The notes under the pieces: generated by a model
What the model saw: only the letters and a program-made list of their open reading frames with translations
Told to the model about the DNA's origin: nothing
The model's database searches: none
Program-made: the position numbers and the translations under genes
In this document: positions 33,801 through 41,208 of the stretch, one piece after another
Layout of the letters: each line of letters opens with the position of its first letter
Position numbering within the stretch: the first letter of the stretch is position 1
Assembly: GCA_004020545.1 (NCBI GenBank)
Contig: SAQE01000023.1
Span: forward strand, 1-64,000
DNA from: Mesorhizobium sp.
Lineage (GTDB): Bacteria > Pseudomonadota > Alphaproteobacteria > Rhizobiales > Rhizobiaceae
Reading direction: 5' to 3'
DNA length: 64,000 bases

Positions 33801-33822
33801 TCCGCGCCGAGGAGAAAATCGC

Positions 33823-34704
33823 GTGAAATTCGTACTTGGCATTGATGGCGGCGGCACCAGTTGCAGGGCCGCCCTTGCGACCGTCGACGGCGCCGTCGTC
33901 GGGCGCGCCAAGAGCGGCGCGGCCAACATCCGCACCGATCTCACCGGTGCCCGCGCCAACATCGTCGACGCGGCAAGGCAGGCATTCCTCGCCGCCGGCC
34001 AGGATCCGGAGCTGATCCCTGAGACGCCTGCCATCCTTGGTCTGGCTGGTGCCAACGTCGGCACCTACAGGCAGCAGTTGGAAGCGATCCTGCCGTTCAG
34101 CAAAAGCCGTGTCGAAACCGATGCCGAGATCGCGCTCGAAGGCGCGGTCGGCTCCGGCGACGGCGCCATGGCCATTCTCGGCACCGGTACCGCCTATATG
34201 GCGCGTAAGGCGGGCAAGTCGCGCGCCATCGGCGGCTGGGGATTCCAGGTCGGCGACCAGGGCAGCGGCGCCCGCATCGGCCGCGACCTGCTCGAGCAGA
34301 CGCTGCTCGCCTATGACGGCATCCGCCCCGGCTCGCCGCTGACGGATGCGATGCTCGCCGTCTTCCGCAACAACCCCGAGGACGTGGTCGAGTTCACCAC
34401 CAACGCCAAGCCCGGCGACTTCGGCGGTTTCGCGCCCAAGGTCTTCGAGCACGCCGAAAAGGGCGATCTCGTCGCCAACTGGATCCTCGACAAGGCGGTT
34501 GCCGATGTCGAGGCCTCGCTCGGCGCGCTCGATCTCGCAGACAATGCTCCGCTTTGCCTGCTCGGCGGCCTGGCGCCGCTCTATGCGACGCGGCTGTCGG
34601 CGCGTTACCAGGCGCTGCTGAAAGCCCCGCTCGACGACGCGCTCGGCGGCGCGGTGCAGATGGCAGTGCGCATCTTCGCCGGCAAATCGGGGGCTGCCCC
34701 GTGA
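33823..34704 (+). CDS. nagK: N-acetylglucosamine kinase-like ATPase (BadF/BadG/BcrA/BcrD family)
   Basis: A 293-residue actin-fold kinase. It has the phosphate-1 loop FVLGIDGGGTSCRAALA (residues 3-19), catalytic-region VETDAEIALEGA, the phosphate-2 loop MAILGTGTAYMARKAG, and IGGWGFQVGDQGSGARIGRDL. The adenosine loop CLLGGLAPLYAT follows. By family it phosphorylates GlcNAc or a related amino sugar. The GTG start at 33823 has GAGGAGAAAA before it. It is first in the rightward operon nagK-gntR-SIS-nagA; the gene symbol is by function, not proven. Confidence 0.85.
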   Translation: MKFVLGIDGGGTSCRAALATVDGAVVGRAKSGAANIRTDLTGARANIVDAARQAFLAAGQDPELIPETPAILGLAGANVGTYRQQLEAILPFSKSRVETDAEIALEGAVGSGDGAMAILGTGTAYMARKAGKSRAIGGWGFQVGDQGSGARIGRDLLEQTLLAYDGIRPGSPLTDAMLAVFRNNPEDVVEFTTNAKPGDFGGFAPKVFEHAEKGDLVANWILDKAVADVEASLGALDLADNAPLCLLGGLAPLYATRLSARYQALLKAPLDDALGGAVQMAVRIFAGKSGAAP

Positions 34705-34751
34705 ACGCCGCCGACCAGATCTTCGCCATGCTGCCGGAGGCGCCGCGATGA
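34701..34751 (+). other. Duplicated GntR start region forming a 16-codon reading frame
   Basis: A GTG overlapping the nagK stop begins the peptide VNAADQIFAMLPEAPR, ending in a TGA that overlaps the GntR ATG. The segment 34702-34733 is repeated almost exactly at 34749-34780 (offset 47), where it encodes SAADQIFAML of the regulator. So the 5' end of gntR was duplicated in tandem, out of frame. The upstream copy may be translated as a leader that couples nagK to gntR. Confidence 0.7.
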
Positions 34752-35527
34752 GCGCCGCCGACCAGATCTTCGCCATGCTGAAGGAATCCTCGCAAAGCGG
34801 CGCGCCGCTCTACCTGCAGCTCAGGAAGAGCATCGAGGAAGCGGTCAATCGCGGCCTGATCGGTCCGGGCGACGCGCTGCCCTCCGAGCGCGACATCGCC
34901 AGCAAGGCCGACATCTCGCGAGTCACCGTGCGCAAGGCTGTGCAGGATCTGGTCAAGGGCGGCATCCTTGTCCAGCGCCATGGCTCCGGCACCTTCGTCG
35001 CGCCGCGCATGGAGCGCGTCGAGCAGTCGCTGTCGAGGCTCACCTCCTTCACCGAGGACATGGCGCGCCGCGGCATGGTCGTGCGCTCGGCCTGGCTCGA
35101 TCGCGGCCTCTATGCGCCCTCGCCTGACGAGATGATGGTGCTCGGCCTGTCGGCGAACGAGTTGGTGGCGCGCGTGGCGCGCCTGCGTATCGCCAACGAC
35201 ACACCGCTGGCTATCGAGCGCGCGGCAATCTCGGCTAGCGTCCTTCCCGACCCCGAGGCGATCGGCTCCTCGCTCTACGCGACGCTGGAGCTGACCGGCA
35301 ACCGTCCGGTGCGGGCGGTGCAGCGCATCTCGGCCGCCAATCTCGGCGACGCCGACGCGCGCCTTCTGGAAGTGGCGCCGGGGGTTGCCGGCCTGCACAT
35401 CGAACGTATTTCCTATCTGGCGAGCGGCAAGGTGATCGAGTTCACCCGCTCGATCTATCGAGGCGACGCCTATGACTTCGTCGCGGAACTCCGGCTGACC
35501 GGGCCGGGAGAGGAGATCCGGCCATGA
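34748..35527 (+). CDS. GntR family (HutC subfamily) regulator of amino-sugar genes
   Basis: A 259-residue regulator. The winged helix (about residues 15-85) contains PSERDIASKADISRVTVRKA and GGILVQRHGSGTFVAPR. The UTRA effector domain follows (LTSFTEDMARRGMVVRSAWL to the end), with the typical ERISYLASGKVIEFTRSIYR strand. UTRA domains bind sugar phosphates such as GlcN-6-P or GlcNAc-6-P in NagR. Embedded between nagK and the SIS gene, it most likely controls both divergent operons through the TGGTATT sites. The N-terminal ten residues are encoded by the downstream copy of a tandem duplication. Confidence 0.92.
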   Translation: MSAADQIFAMLKESSQSGAPLYLQLRKSIEEAVNRGLIGPGDALPSERDIASKADISRVTVRKAVQDLVKGGILVQRHGSGTFVAPRMERVEQSLSRLTSFTEDMARRGMVVRSAWLDRGLYAPSPDEMMVLGLSANELVARVARLRIANDTPLAIERAAISASVLPDPEAIGSSLYATLELTGNRPVRAVQRISAANLGDADARLLEVAPGVAGLHIERISYLASGKVIEFTRSIYRGDAYDFVAELRLTGPGEEIRP

Positions 35528-36555
35528 ACGCAACCGCCACTTATATGCGGCGCGAGATCGAGGAGATCCCGCAAGCGACGGCACGGCTGCTCGATGGCTC
35601 GGCCAAGGTGCTTGCCGAGGCCGGCCGCGGCCTTCGAGAGCGCGATCCGAACTTCGTCGTCACCGTGGCGCGCGGCTCGTCCGACCATGCCGCCACCTTC
35701 ATGAAATATGCGGTCGAGTTGACCGCCGGGCTAGCGGTCGCCTCCGTCGGTCCGTCGATCGCTTCGATCTACGGCGCCAAGCTGAGGCTGCGCGGCTCTG
35801 CCTGTCTCGCGATCTCGCAGTCGGGCAAGAGCCCCGACATCGTCGCCATGGCCGAAACGGCGAGGGCGGGCGGCGCGCTCACCGTCGCCATAACCAACAC
35901 CGCTGACTCGCCGCTGGCGCGTGCCTCGGACTATGCCATCGACATTCTCGCCGGGCCGGAGCGCAGCGTCGCTGCCACCAAGACCTTCGTCAACTCCGCC
36001 GTCGCCGCCCTGGCGCTGATGGCGCACAGCACCGGCGATGAGGCGCTGCTTGCCGCACTCGCCCGCCTGCCTGAGCATTTCGAGAAGGCCATCGCCTGCG
36101 ACTGGATGGCGCTGGCCGCGACGCTCGAAACGCCGCAGTCGCTGTTCATTCTCGGCCGCGGCCCGTCCTTCGCGATCGCCAGCGAGGCGGCGCTGAAGTT
36201 CAAGGAGACCTGCGCCATGCATGCCGAGGCCTACAGCGCGGCCGAGGTCATGCATGGGCCGCTGGCACTTGTGGGACCGGGCTTCCCGGTCCTGGCGCTC
36301 GCCGCGCGCGACGCCTCCGAGCCCTCGGTGGCCGAAGCAGCAGACAGCGTGGCGGCCAAGGGCGCGGCCGCTTTCGTCACCTCCGACAAGGCAAAGAACG
36401 CCAGACTGCTGCCGCATGTCGCGACCGGCCATCCGCTGACCGATCCGCTGCCGCTGATCGTGTCTTTCTACGGCTTCGTCGAGGCCTTCGCCCGCCATCG
36501 CGGCCTCGACCCGGATGCGCCCCGCAACCTGCGCAAGGTGACGGAAACTGTATGA
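35524..36555 (+). CDS. SIS-domain aminosugar isomerase/deaminase (GlmS C-terminal-like)
   Basis: A 343-residue protein made of two SIS domains without the glutaminase domain of GlmS. Motifs: VTVARGSSDHAATFMKYAVE, CLAISQSGKSPDIVAMAETA, ILGRGPSFAIASEAALKFKE, TCAMHAEAYSAAEVMHGPLA, and a short C-terminal RKVTETV like the GlmS end. Such GlmS-like or AgaS-type enzymes convert GlcN-6-P to fructose-6-P and ammonia, replacing NagB, which is absent here. ATGA overlaps link it to gntR and nagA. Confidence 0.9.
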   Translation: MNATATYMRREIEEIPQATARLLDGSAKVLAEAGRGLRERDPNFVVTVARGSSDHAATFMKYAVELTAGLAVASVGPSIASIYGAKLRLRGSACLAISQSGKSPDIVAMAETARAGGALTVAITNTADSPLARASDYAIDILAGPERSVAATKTFVNSAVAALALMAHSTGDEALLAALARLPEHFEKAIACDWMALAATLETPQSLFILGRGPSFAIASEAALKFKETCAMHAEAYSAAEVMHGPLALVGPGFPVLALAARDASEPSVAEAADSVAAKGAAAFVTSDKAKNARLLPHVATGHPLTDPLPLIVSFYGFVEAFARHRGLDPDAPRNLRKVTETV

Positions 36556-37712
36556 GCGACCGTTTCGCCCTCACTGGCGCCCGCATCTTCGACGGCGCTG
36601 ACTGGCATGAGGACGCCTCCCTTGTCGTCGAGAACGGCCTTGTCGAGGCCATTCTGCCCGCTGGCGCCGTTCCGTCCGGCGTGTCCCGGGTCGAGACCGG
36701 TGGCGGCATGCTGGTCCCCGGCTTCGTCGACATCCAGGTTAATGGCGGCGGCGGCGTCATGCTCAACGACCACCCGGACGTAGCCTCGATCGAAACCATT
36801 TGCCGCGCGCATGCGCCCTTCGGCACCACGGCGCTGCTGCCGACGCTGATCACCGACACGCCGGCGATCACCGCCGCGGCCACAGCCGCCGGCGCCGAGG
36901 CCGTGCGGAAAAAAGTGCCGGGCTTCCTTGGCCTGCATCTCGAAGGCCCGCATCTGTCCATCGCGCGCAAGGGCGCGCATGATCCGGCCCTGATCCGGTC
37001 GATGACGGACGCCGACCAGGCGGCGCTGATCGCCGCACGCCGGGACCTGCCGGTGCTGCTCACCACGATTGCGCCGGAATCGGTCGAGCCGGGCCGCGTC
37101 ACGGCGCTGGCCAGGGCCGGCATCATCGTCAGCCTCGGCCACTCCGACACCGACTATGCCACAGCGACGGCCTTTGCCGAGGCCGGCGCGACGGTGGTCA
37201 CGCATCTCTTCAACGCCATGAGCCAGATCGGCAACCGCGAGCCGGGACTGGCCGGAGCGGCCGTCGACACGGGCAGCCTCTATGCCGGCATCATCGCCGA
37301 CGGCATCCATGTCCATCCCCGCACAATGACAGTCGCGCTGCGTGCCAAGAAGGGTCCGGGCAAGATCCTGCTGGTCACCGACGCCATGGCGACAATCGGC
37401 ACCGACATGACCTCCTTCACGCTCAACGGCCGCACCATCTATCGCAAGGATGGGAGTCTGCGGCTTGCCGACGGCACGCTGGCCGGCGCCGACCTCGACA
37501 TGATCTCGGCGGTGCGCTTCGTCCATCGCGTCGTCGGGCTCGATCTCGACGAGGCGCTCCGCATGGCATCGCTCTACCCCGCCGAGGCGGTCGGCCAGGC
37601 GCACCGGCTCGGCCGCTTCGCCAACGGCACCGCCGCCGACATTATTGGCCTGTCGGACGATCTGGATGTCAGGAACGTCTGGATCGGCGGGAAGAAGGTG
37701 TTTGCCGCCTGA
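36552..37712 (+). CDS. nagA: N-acetylglucosamine-6-phosphate deacetylase
   Basis: A 386-residue amidohydrolase. Motifs: PGFVDIQVNGGGGVMLND (N-terminal, where NagA has Q-x-N), the metal-ligand glutamate in GLHLEGPHLSIARKGAHDP, SLGHSDTDYATA and THLFNAMSQIGNREPGL with metal-binding histidines, DGIHVHPRTM, and catalytic aspartate in LVTDAMATIG. It deacetylates GlcNAc-6-P, the product of both MurQ and NagK. It ends the rightward operon. Confidence 0.94.
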   Translation: MSDRFALTGARIFDGADWHEDASLVVENGLVEAILPAGAVPSGVSRVETGGGMLVPGFVDIQVNGGGGVMLNDHPDVASIETICRAHAPFGTTALLPTLITDTPAITAAATAAGAEAVRKKVPGFLGLHLEGPHLSIARKGAHDPALIRSMTDADQAALIAARRDLPVLLTTIAPESVEPGRVTALARAGIIVSLGHSDTDYATATAFAEAGATVVTHLFNAMSQIGNREPGLAGAAVDTGSLYAGIIADGIHVHPRTMTVALRAKKGPGKILLVTDAMATIGTDMTSFTLNGRTIYRKDGSLRLADGTLAGADLDMISAVRFVHRVVGLDLDEALRMASLYPAEAVGQAHRLGRFANGTAADIIGLSDDLDVRNVWIGGKKVFAA

Positions 37713-37733
37713 GTTTGTCGAGTCGACCGGCGA

Positions 37734-39254
37734 TTAGCCGGCCTTGGCGTAGATGTCCTTATACGCCTCGCGCAAAACGTTCTTCTGCACCTTGCCCATC
37801 GTGTTGCGGGGCAATTCGTCGACGAAGATCACCTGCTTCGGATGCTTGTATTTCGCCAGCCGCCCGGCGATGGCGGCGGCAATATCGGCGGCGCTGATCG
37901 ACGATCCCGGCTTGCGCACCACGACCGCCGTGACGCCTTCGCCGAAATCCGGATGAGCGACGCCGATGACGGCGCTTTCGCTGACGTCCACAAGCGCGTC
38001 GATCTCGCTCTCGATCTCCTTCGGATAGACGTTGTAGCCGCCCGAGATGATCAGGTCCTTGCCGCGGCCGACGATGTGGACATAGCCGTCGGCGTCGATC
38101 AGCCCGAGATCGCCGGTGATGAAGAAACCGTCGCCGCGGAACTCTGCCTTGGTCTTCTCCGGCATCCGCCAATAACCGGCAAAGACATTCGGCCCCTTCA
38201 CCTCGATCATGCCGATCTCGCCCTGGGCCAGCGGCTTGGCTGTCTCGGGATCGGCGATGCGAAGCGTGACACCAGGCAACGGAAAACCGACCGTGCCGGC
38301 GCGCCGCTCGCCGTCATAGGGGTTGGACGTGTTCATGTTGGTCTCGGTCATGCCGTAGCGTTCGAGGATGGCGTGGCCGGTGCGCTCGCGCCAAGCATTG
38401 TGCGTCTCGGCAAGCAGCGGCGCCGAACCCGAAATGAACAGCCGCATATGCCTGGCCGCATCTTTTGTGAGCCCATCCTGCTGCAGCAATCGCACATAGA
38501 AGGTCGGCACGCCCATCAGCGCCGTGGCGCGTGGCATCAGCGACAGGATGCGGGCCGGGTCGAACTTCTGCTCGAAGAACATCCTGGCGCCGGCTATCAG
38601 GATGACGTTGGTGGCGACGAACAGGCCGTGCGTATGGAAGATCGGCAGCGCGTGGATCAGCACGTCGTCGGCGCCGAAGCGCCAGTGCTCAACCAACACG
38701 CGCGCGTTGGAGGCGAGGTTCTCGTGGCTGAGCATGGCGCCCTTGGAGCGGCCGGTCGTGCCTGAGGTGTAAAGGATGGCGGCAAGATCGTCGGGCCCGC
38801 GCGCGGCATCGTCGAAATCCGCCGGCTGCAGCGCCGCGCGATCCGCAAGCGTGCCCCGCCCGTCGCCGCCAAGCGTCAGCGTCGCAGCGCCCGCCGACGC
38901 GGCAAGCGGTTGGATGGCGGATGCCTTTTGCGGATCGCAGACGACCAGCCGCGGTTCCGCGTCGCGGAAGAAATAGTCGAGCTCCGGCAACGTATAGGCG
39001 GTGTTGAGCGGCAGGAAGACGGCGCCGGCGCGCAGACAGGCGAGATAGAGCAGCAAAGCTTCCGGCGTCTTCTCCACCTGCACGGCGACGCGATCGCCGG
39101 GCTGGACGCCGGCCTCGACGAGCGCATGCGCATATTGCCCGGACCGCGCCAGCATCTCGCCATAGGAAACAGAACGCCCGTCGTCCGTCTCCATCAGCAC
39201 ACGGTCAGGCGCCGGCATGCTGGCGCGAAAGGCGTCGAACAGGTGATTGGTCAT
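37734..39254 (-). CDS. matB: Malonyl-CoA synthetase (AMP-forming)
   Basis: A 506-residue adenylate-forming CoA ligase. Motifs: P-loop ILYTSGTTGRSKGAMLSH (about residues 160-177), IFHTHGLFVATNVIL, ERYGMTETNMNTSNPYDGER (A5), FFITGDLGLIDADGYVHIVG, and KDLIISGGYNVYPKEIE (A8). The RYGMTETNM stretch is typical of MatB. It activates malonate for fatty acid synthesis. The ATG at 39254 has AGAGGAAG upstream. Malonyl-CoA decarboxylase (MatA) and a malonate carrier are not adjacent. Confidence 0.9.
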   Translation of the reverse strand: MTNHLFDAFRASMPAPDRVLMETDDGRSVSYGEMLARSGQYAHALVEAGVQPGDRVAVQVEKTPEALLLYLACLRAGAVFLPLNTAYTLPELDYFFRDAEPRLVVCDPQKASAIQPLAASAGAATLTLGGDGRGTLADRAALQPADFDDAARGPDDLAAILYTSGTTGRSKGAMLSHENLASNARVLVEHWRFGADDVLIHALPIFHTHGLFVATNVILIAGARMFFEQKFDPARILSLMPRATALMGVPTFYVRLLQQDGLTKDAARHMRLFISGSAPLLAETHNAWRERTGHAILERYGMTETNMNTSNPYDGERRAGTVGFPLPGVTLRIADPETAKPLAQGEIGMIEVKGPNVFAGYWRMPEKTKAEFRGDGFFITGDLGLIDADGYVHIVGRGKDLIISGGYNVYPKEIESEIDALVDVSESAVIGVAHPDFGEGVTAVVVRKPGSSISAADIAAAIAGRLAKYKHPKQVIFVDELPRNTMGKVQKNVLREAYKDIYAKAG

Positions 39255-39395
39255 AGTCTTCCTCTGGACTTGTGGCTGACGCATTCAATGCATCGGCCTG
39301 GCCAGAGCGATATCAGATTTGCCTGCCAGAGCAATTCCAGGAAAGTGCGTAGCGGTTTTCCGTCCGGAATTGCGAAAAATAAGGAGTTAGGGCAG

Positions 39396-40139
39396 CTATT
39401 TGCGGCCACGCGCGGCCTTGCCTGAGCCGGCCCTTGGATCGTAGCCCGGGTTGAAGCGCGCCATGCACATCTCGGCGGTCAGCCGATAGTGGCTGAGCAA
39501 GGCCTCGACCGCGGCGTCGGCATCGCCATCCAGCGTTCGCTCGGCAATCGTCCGATGCTCGGCGAGGTCATCGCGTTCGGAGCCTGGGCCGCGCTGCGAG
39601 ATCAGCCGGTAGCGGGAGGCCTGGTCGGAAAGCTGGTCGCAAAAGCCGATCAGCCAATGCGACCGGCACGCCGAGATCAGCGCGCGATGGAAGGCGCGGT
39701 GCAGCGTCTCCCATTCCGGATTGTTGGTCGCGGGGTCGTCGGACTGGCGACGCTCGGCGCGCGCCAACCGGTGAAGGGCTAGCACCAGCTGTTCTTCCCA
39801 TTCGGCCGTGCGATGGGCAATGGATTCACGCAATGCGCGTTCCTCCAGCCAGCAACGCGTTCGGGTCAGCTCTTCCAGCTCGGCCGCGCTCACCGGCATC
39901 AGGAAGAAGCCGCGCTGGTCGTGGCGGCCGAGCAGGCCCTCGGCGGCGAGGCGGTTGAGCGCCTCGCGCACCGGCGAGGCGCCGGCGCCATAGCGGGAAA
40001 CGACCCATTCGACGCGCAGCTTGCCCTCGGTTTCCAAAGCTCCACGCAGCAGGTCCTCGCGGAGCTGATGGTAGACCGAGCTGGCAAGAGTGCTCTTGGC
40101 ACCCTTGCCTTCGCCCGTATCGGCGTTTCCGTATGCCAA
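39396..40139 (-). CDS. GntR/FadR family regulator, MatR-like
   Basis: A regulator of about 247 residues. The winged helix (LASSVYHQLREDLLRGALE and GASPVREALNRLAAEGLLGR) is followed by an all-helical FCD effector domain (LTRTRCWLEERALRESIAHR, HRAFHRALISACRSHWLIGF, HRTIAERTLDGDADAAVEAL). A TTG at 40139 with GGGAG five bases upstream is the likely start; a GTG at 40199 would add 20 residues and overlap a dyad that looks like an operator. It lies directly upstream of matB in the same direction, suggesting control of malonate use. Confidence 0.82.
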   Translation of the reverse strand: MAYGNADTGEGKGAKSTLASSVYHQLREDLLRGALETEGKLRVEWVVSRYGAGASPVREALNRLAAEGLLGRHDQRGFFLMPVSAAELEELTRTRCWLEERALRESIAHRTAEWEEQLVLALHRLARAERRQSDDPATNNPEWETLHRAFHRALISACRSHWLIGFCDQLSDQASRYRLISQRGPGSERDDLAEHRTIAERTLDGDADAAVEALLSHYRLTAEMCMARFNPGYDPRAGSGKAARGRK

Positions 40140-40191
40140 TTTGACTCCCGTTGCTTGCACCTGGTTGCCAGGGTCCCTCGGCCAAGCAATC

Positions 40192-40209
40192 TCGTACACG
40201 TATCATACA
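40192..40209. promoter_or_regulatory. Candidate FadR/MatR-type dyad
   Basis: TCGTACACGTATCATACA contains GTAC- and GTAT-like half-sites in inverse order, similar to the GTATAC-centred sites of FadR-family regulators. It is about 55 bases upstream of the chosen TTG start. The rest of 40210-40400 is AT-rich, contains an inverted pair TATTCG/CGAATA (about 40245-40285), and has no gene longer than a ten-codon frame. Confidence 0.3.
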
Positions 40210-40400
40210 GCCGGGCACTGCCGCCTAAAAGCAGGAAGGTGACGATATTCGACTTTATGGCAAGGCGAGGTCTATTATCGAATAAAGTAAATTCCCTCAG
40301 AAAAAAGCTGATGTTAATGGGCGACTTGATATAACTCGGTATATTGAACAGCCGCTCAGCAGCGCGGCGACTTTTTGTTAGAAACGAGGTATCTATGTCT

Positions 40401-41078
40401 CTAATTGGCTGCCTTGTCGGCTGCTGAGCGGATTGCCTCGATATTTGCCCGATAGGCTTCGACGCTGTCACCCTTGAAGATGGCCGCACCCGCCACCAGC
40501 ACGTCGGCGCCGGCCGCCGTCACCAACGGCGCTGTTTCCGGCGAGACGCCGCCGTCGATCTCGATGCGGATCGGGCGGTTGCCGATAAGCGCCTTCACCC
40601 TTCGAACCTTGTCGACGATTGCCGGGATGAATGCCTGGCCGCCGAAGCCCGGATTGACGGTCATGATCAGGATGAGGTCCAGCCGGTCGAGCACATATTC
40701 GATCGCTGTTTCCGGGGTCGCCGGGTTGAGCGAGACGCCGGCCTTCTTGCCGAGGCTCTTGATGGTCTGCAGCGAGCGGTCTAGATGCGGGCCGGCCTCG
40801 GCATGGACGGTCATGCCATCGCAGCCGGCCTCGGCGAAGGCCGCCAGATAGGGGTCGGCCGGCGCTATCATCAGATGGCAGTCGAAGAAGAGTTTTGTCC
40901 GGTTGCGGATCGCTTTAACCACCGGCGGGCCGAAGGTGATGTTGGGCACGAAATGACCGTCCATCACATCGAGGTGGATCCAGTCGGCCCCGGCGGCCGC
41001 GACCGCTTCGACCTCGTCGCCGAGCTTCGAAAAATCCGACGCCAGCACCGACGGCGCGATCAGGGTCTTCTTGCTCAC
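40401..41078 (-). CDS. rpe: Ribulose-phosphate 3-epimerase
   Basis: A 225-residue TIM-barrel enzyme. Motifs: [38 protein letters not shown] (metal-binding histidine and aspartate), [45 protein letters not shown] and [11 protein letters not shown]. It interconverts ribulose-5-P and xylulose-5-P in the pentose phosphate pathway. The GTG at 41078 fits the family's N-terminus. Xylulokinase at 59494 supplies its substrate, though not from the same operon. Confidence 0.95.
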   Translation of the reverse strand: MSKKTLIAPSVLASDFSKLGDEVEAVAAAGADWIHLDVMDGHFVPNITFGPPVVKAIRNRTKLFFDCHLMIAPADPYLAAFAEAGCDGMTVHAEAGPHLDRSLQTIKSLGKKAGVSLNPATPETAIEYVLDRLDLILIMTVNPGFGGQAFIPAIVDKVRRVKALIGNRPIRIEIDGGVSPETAPLVTAAGADVLVAGAAIFKGDSVEAYRANIEAIRSAADKAAN

Positions 41079-41152
41079 GGCCTTGCCCCTTTGTTCCGGA
41101 TGCAAAATGTCAGGACTGACTAGAGGAAGATGCCGGAAAGGGGAAGCAGCGG

Positions 41153-41184
41153 ATAAGAAAAACCCGCCGGATTGTTCCGGCGGG
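41153..41184 (-). terminator. Rho-independent terminator of exported-protein operon
   Basis: CCCGCCGGA (41163-41171) pairs perfectly with TCCGGCGGG (41176-41184) around TTGT. On the minus strand a T-rich tract (TTTTTCTTATCC) follows directly, 25 bases after the stop of the large exported protein. This is a classical intrinsic terminator. Confidence 0.88.
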
Positions 41185-41208
41185 TCTTCGTCTTCAGCCG
41201 TCGGAAGT

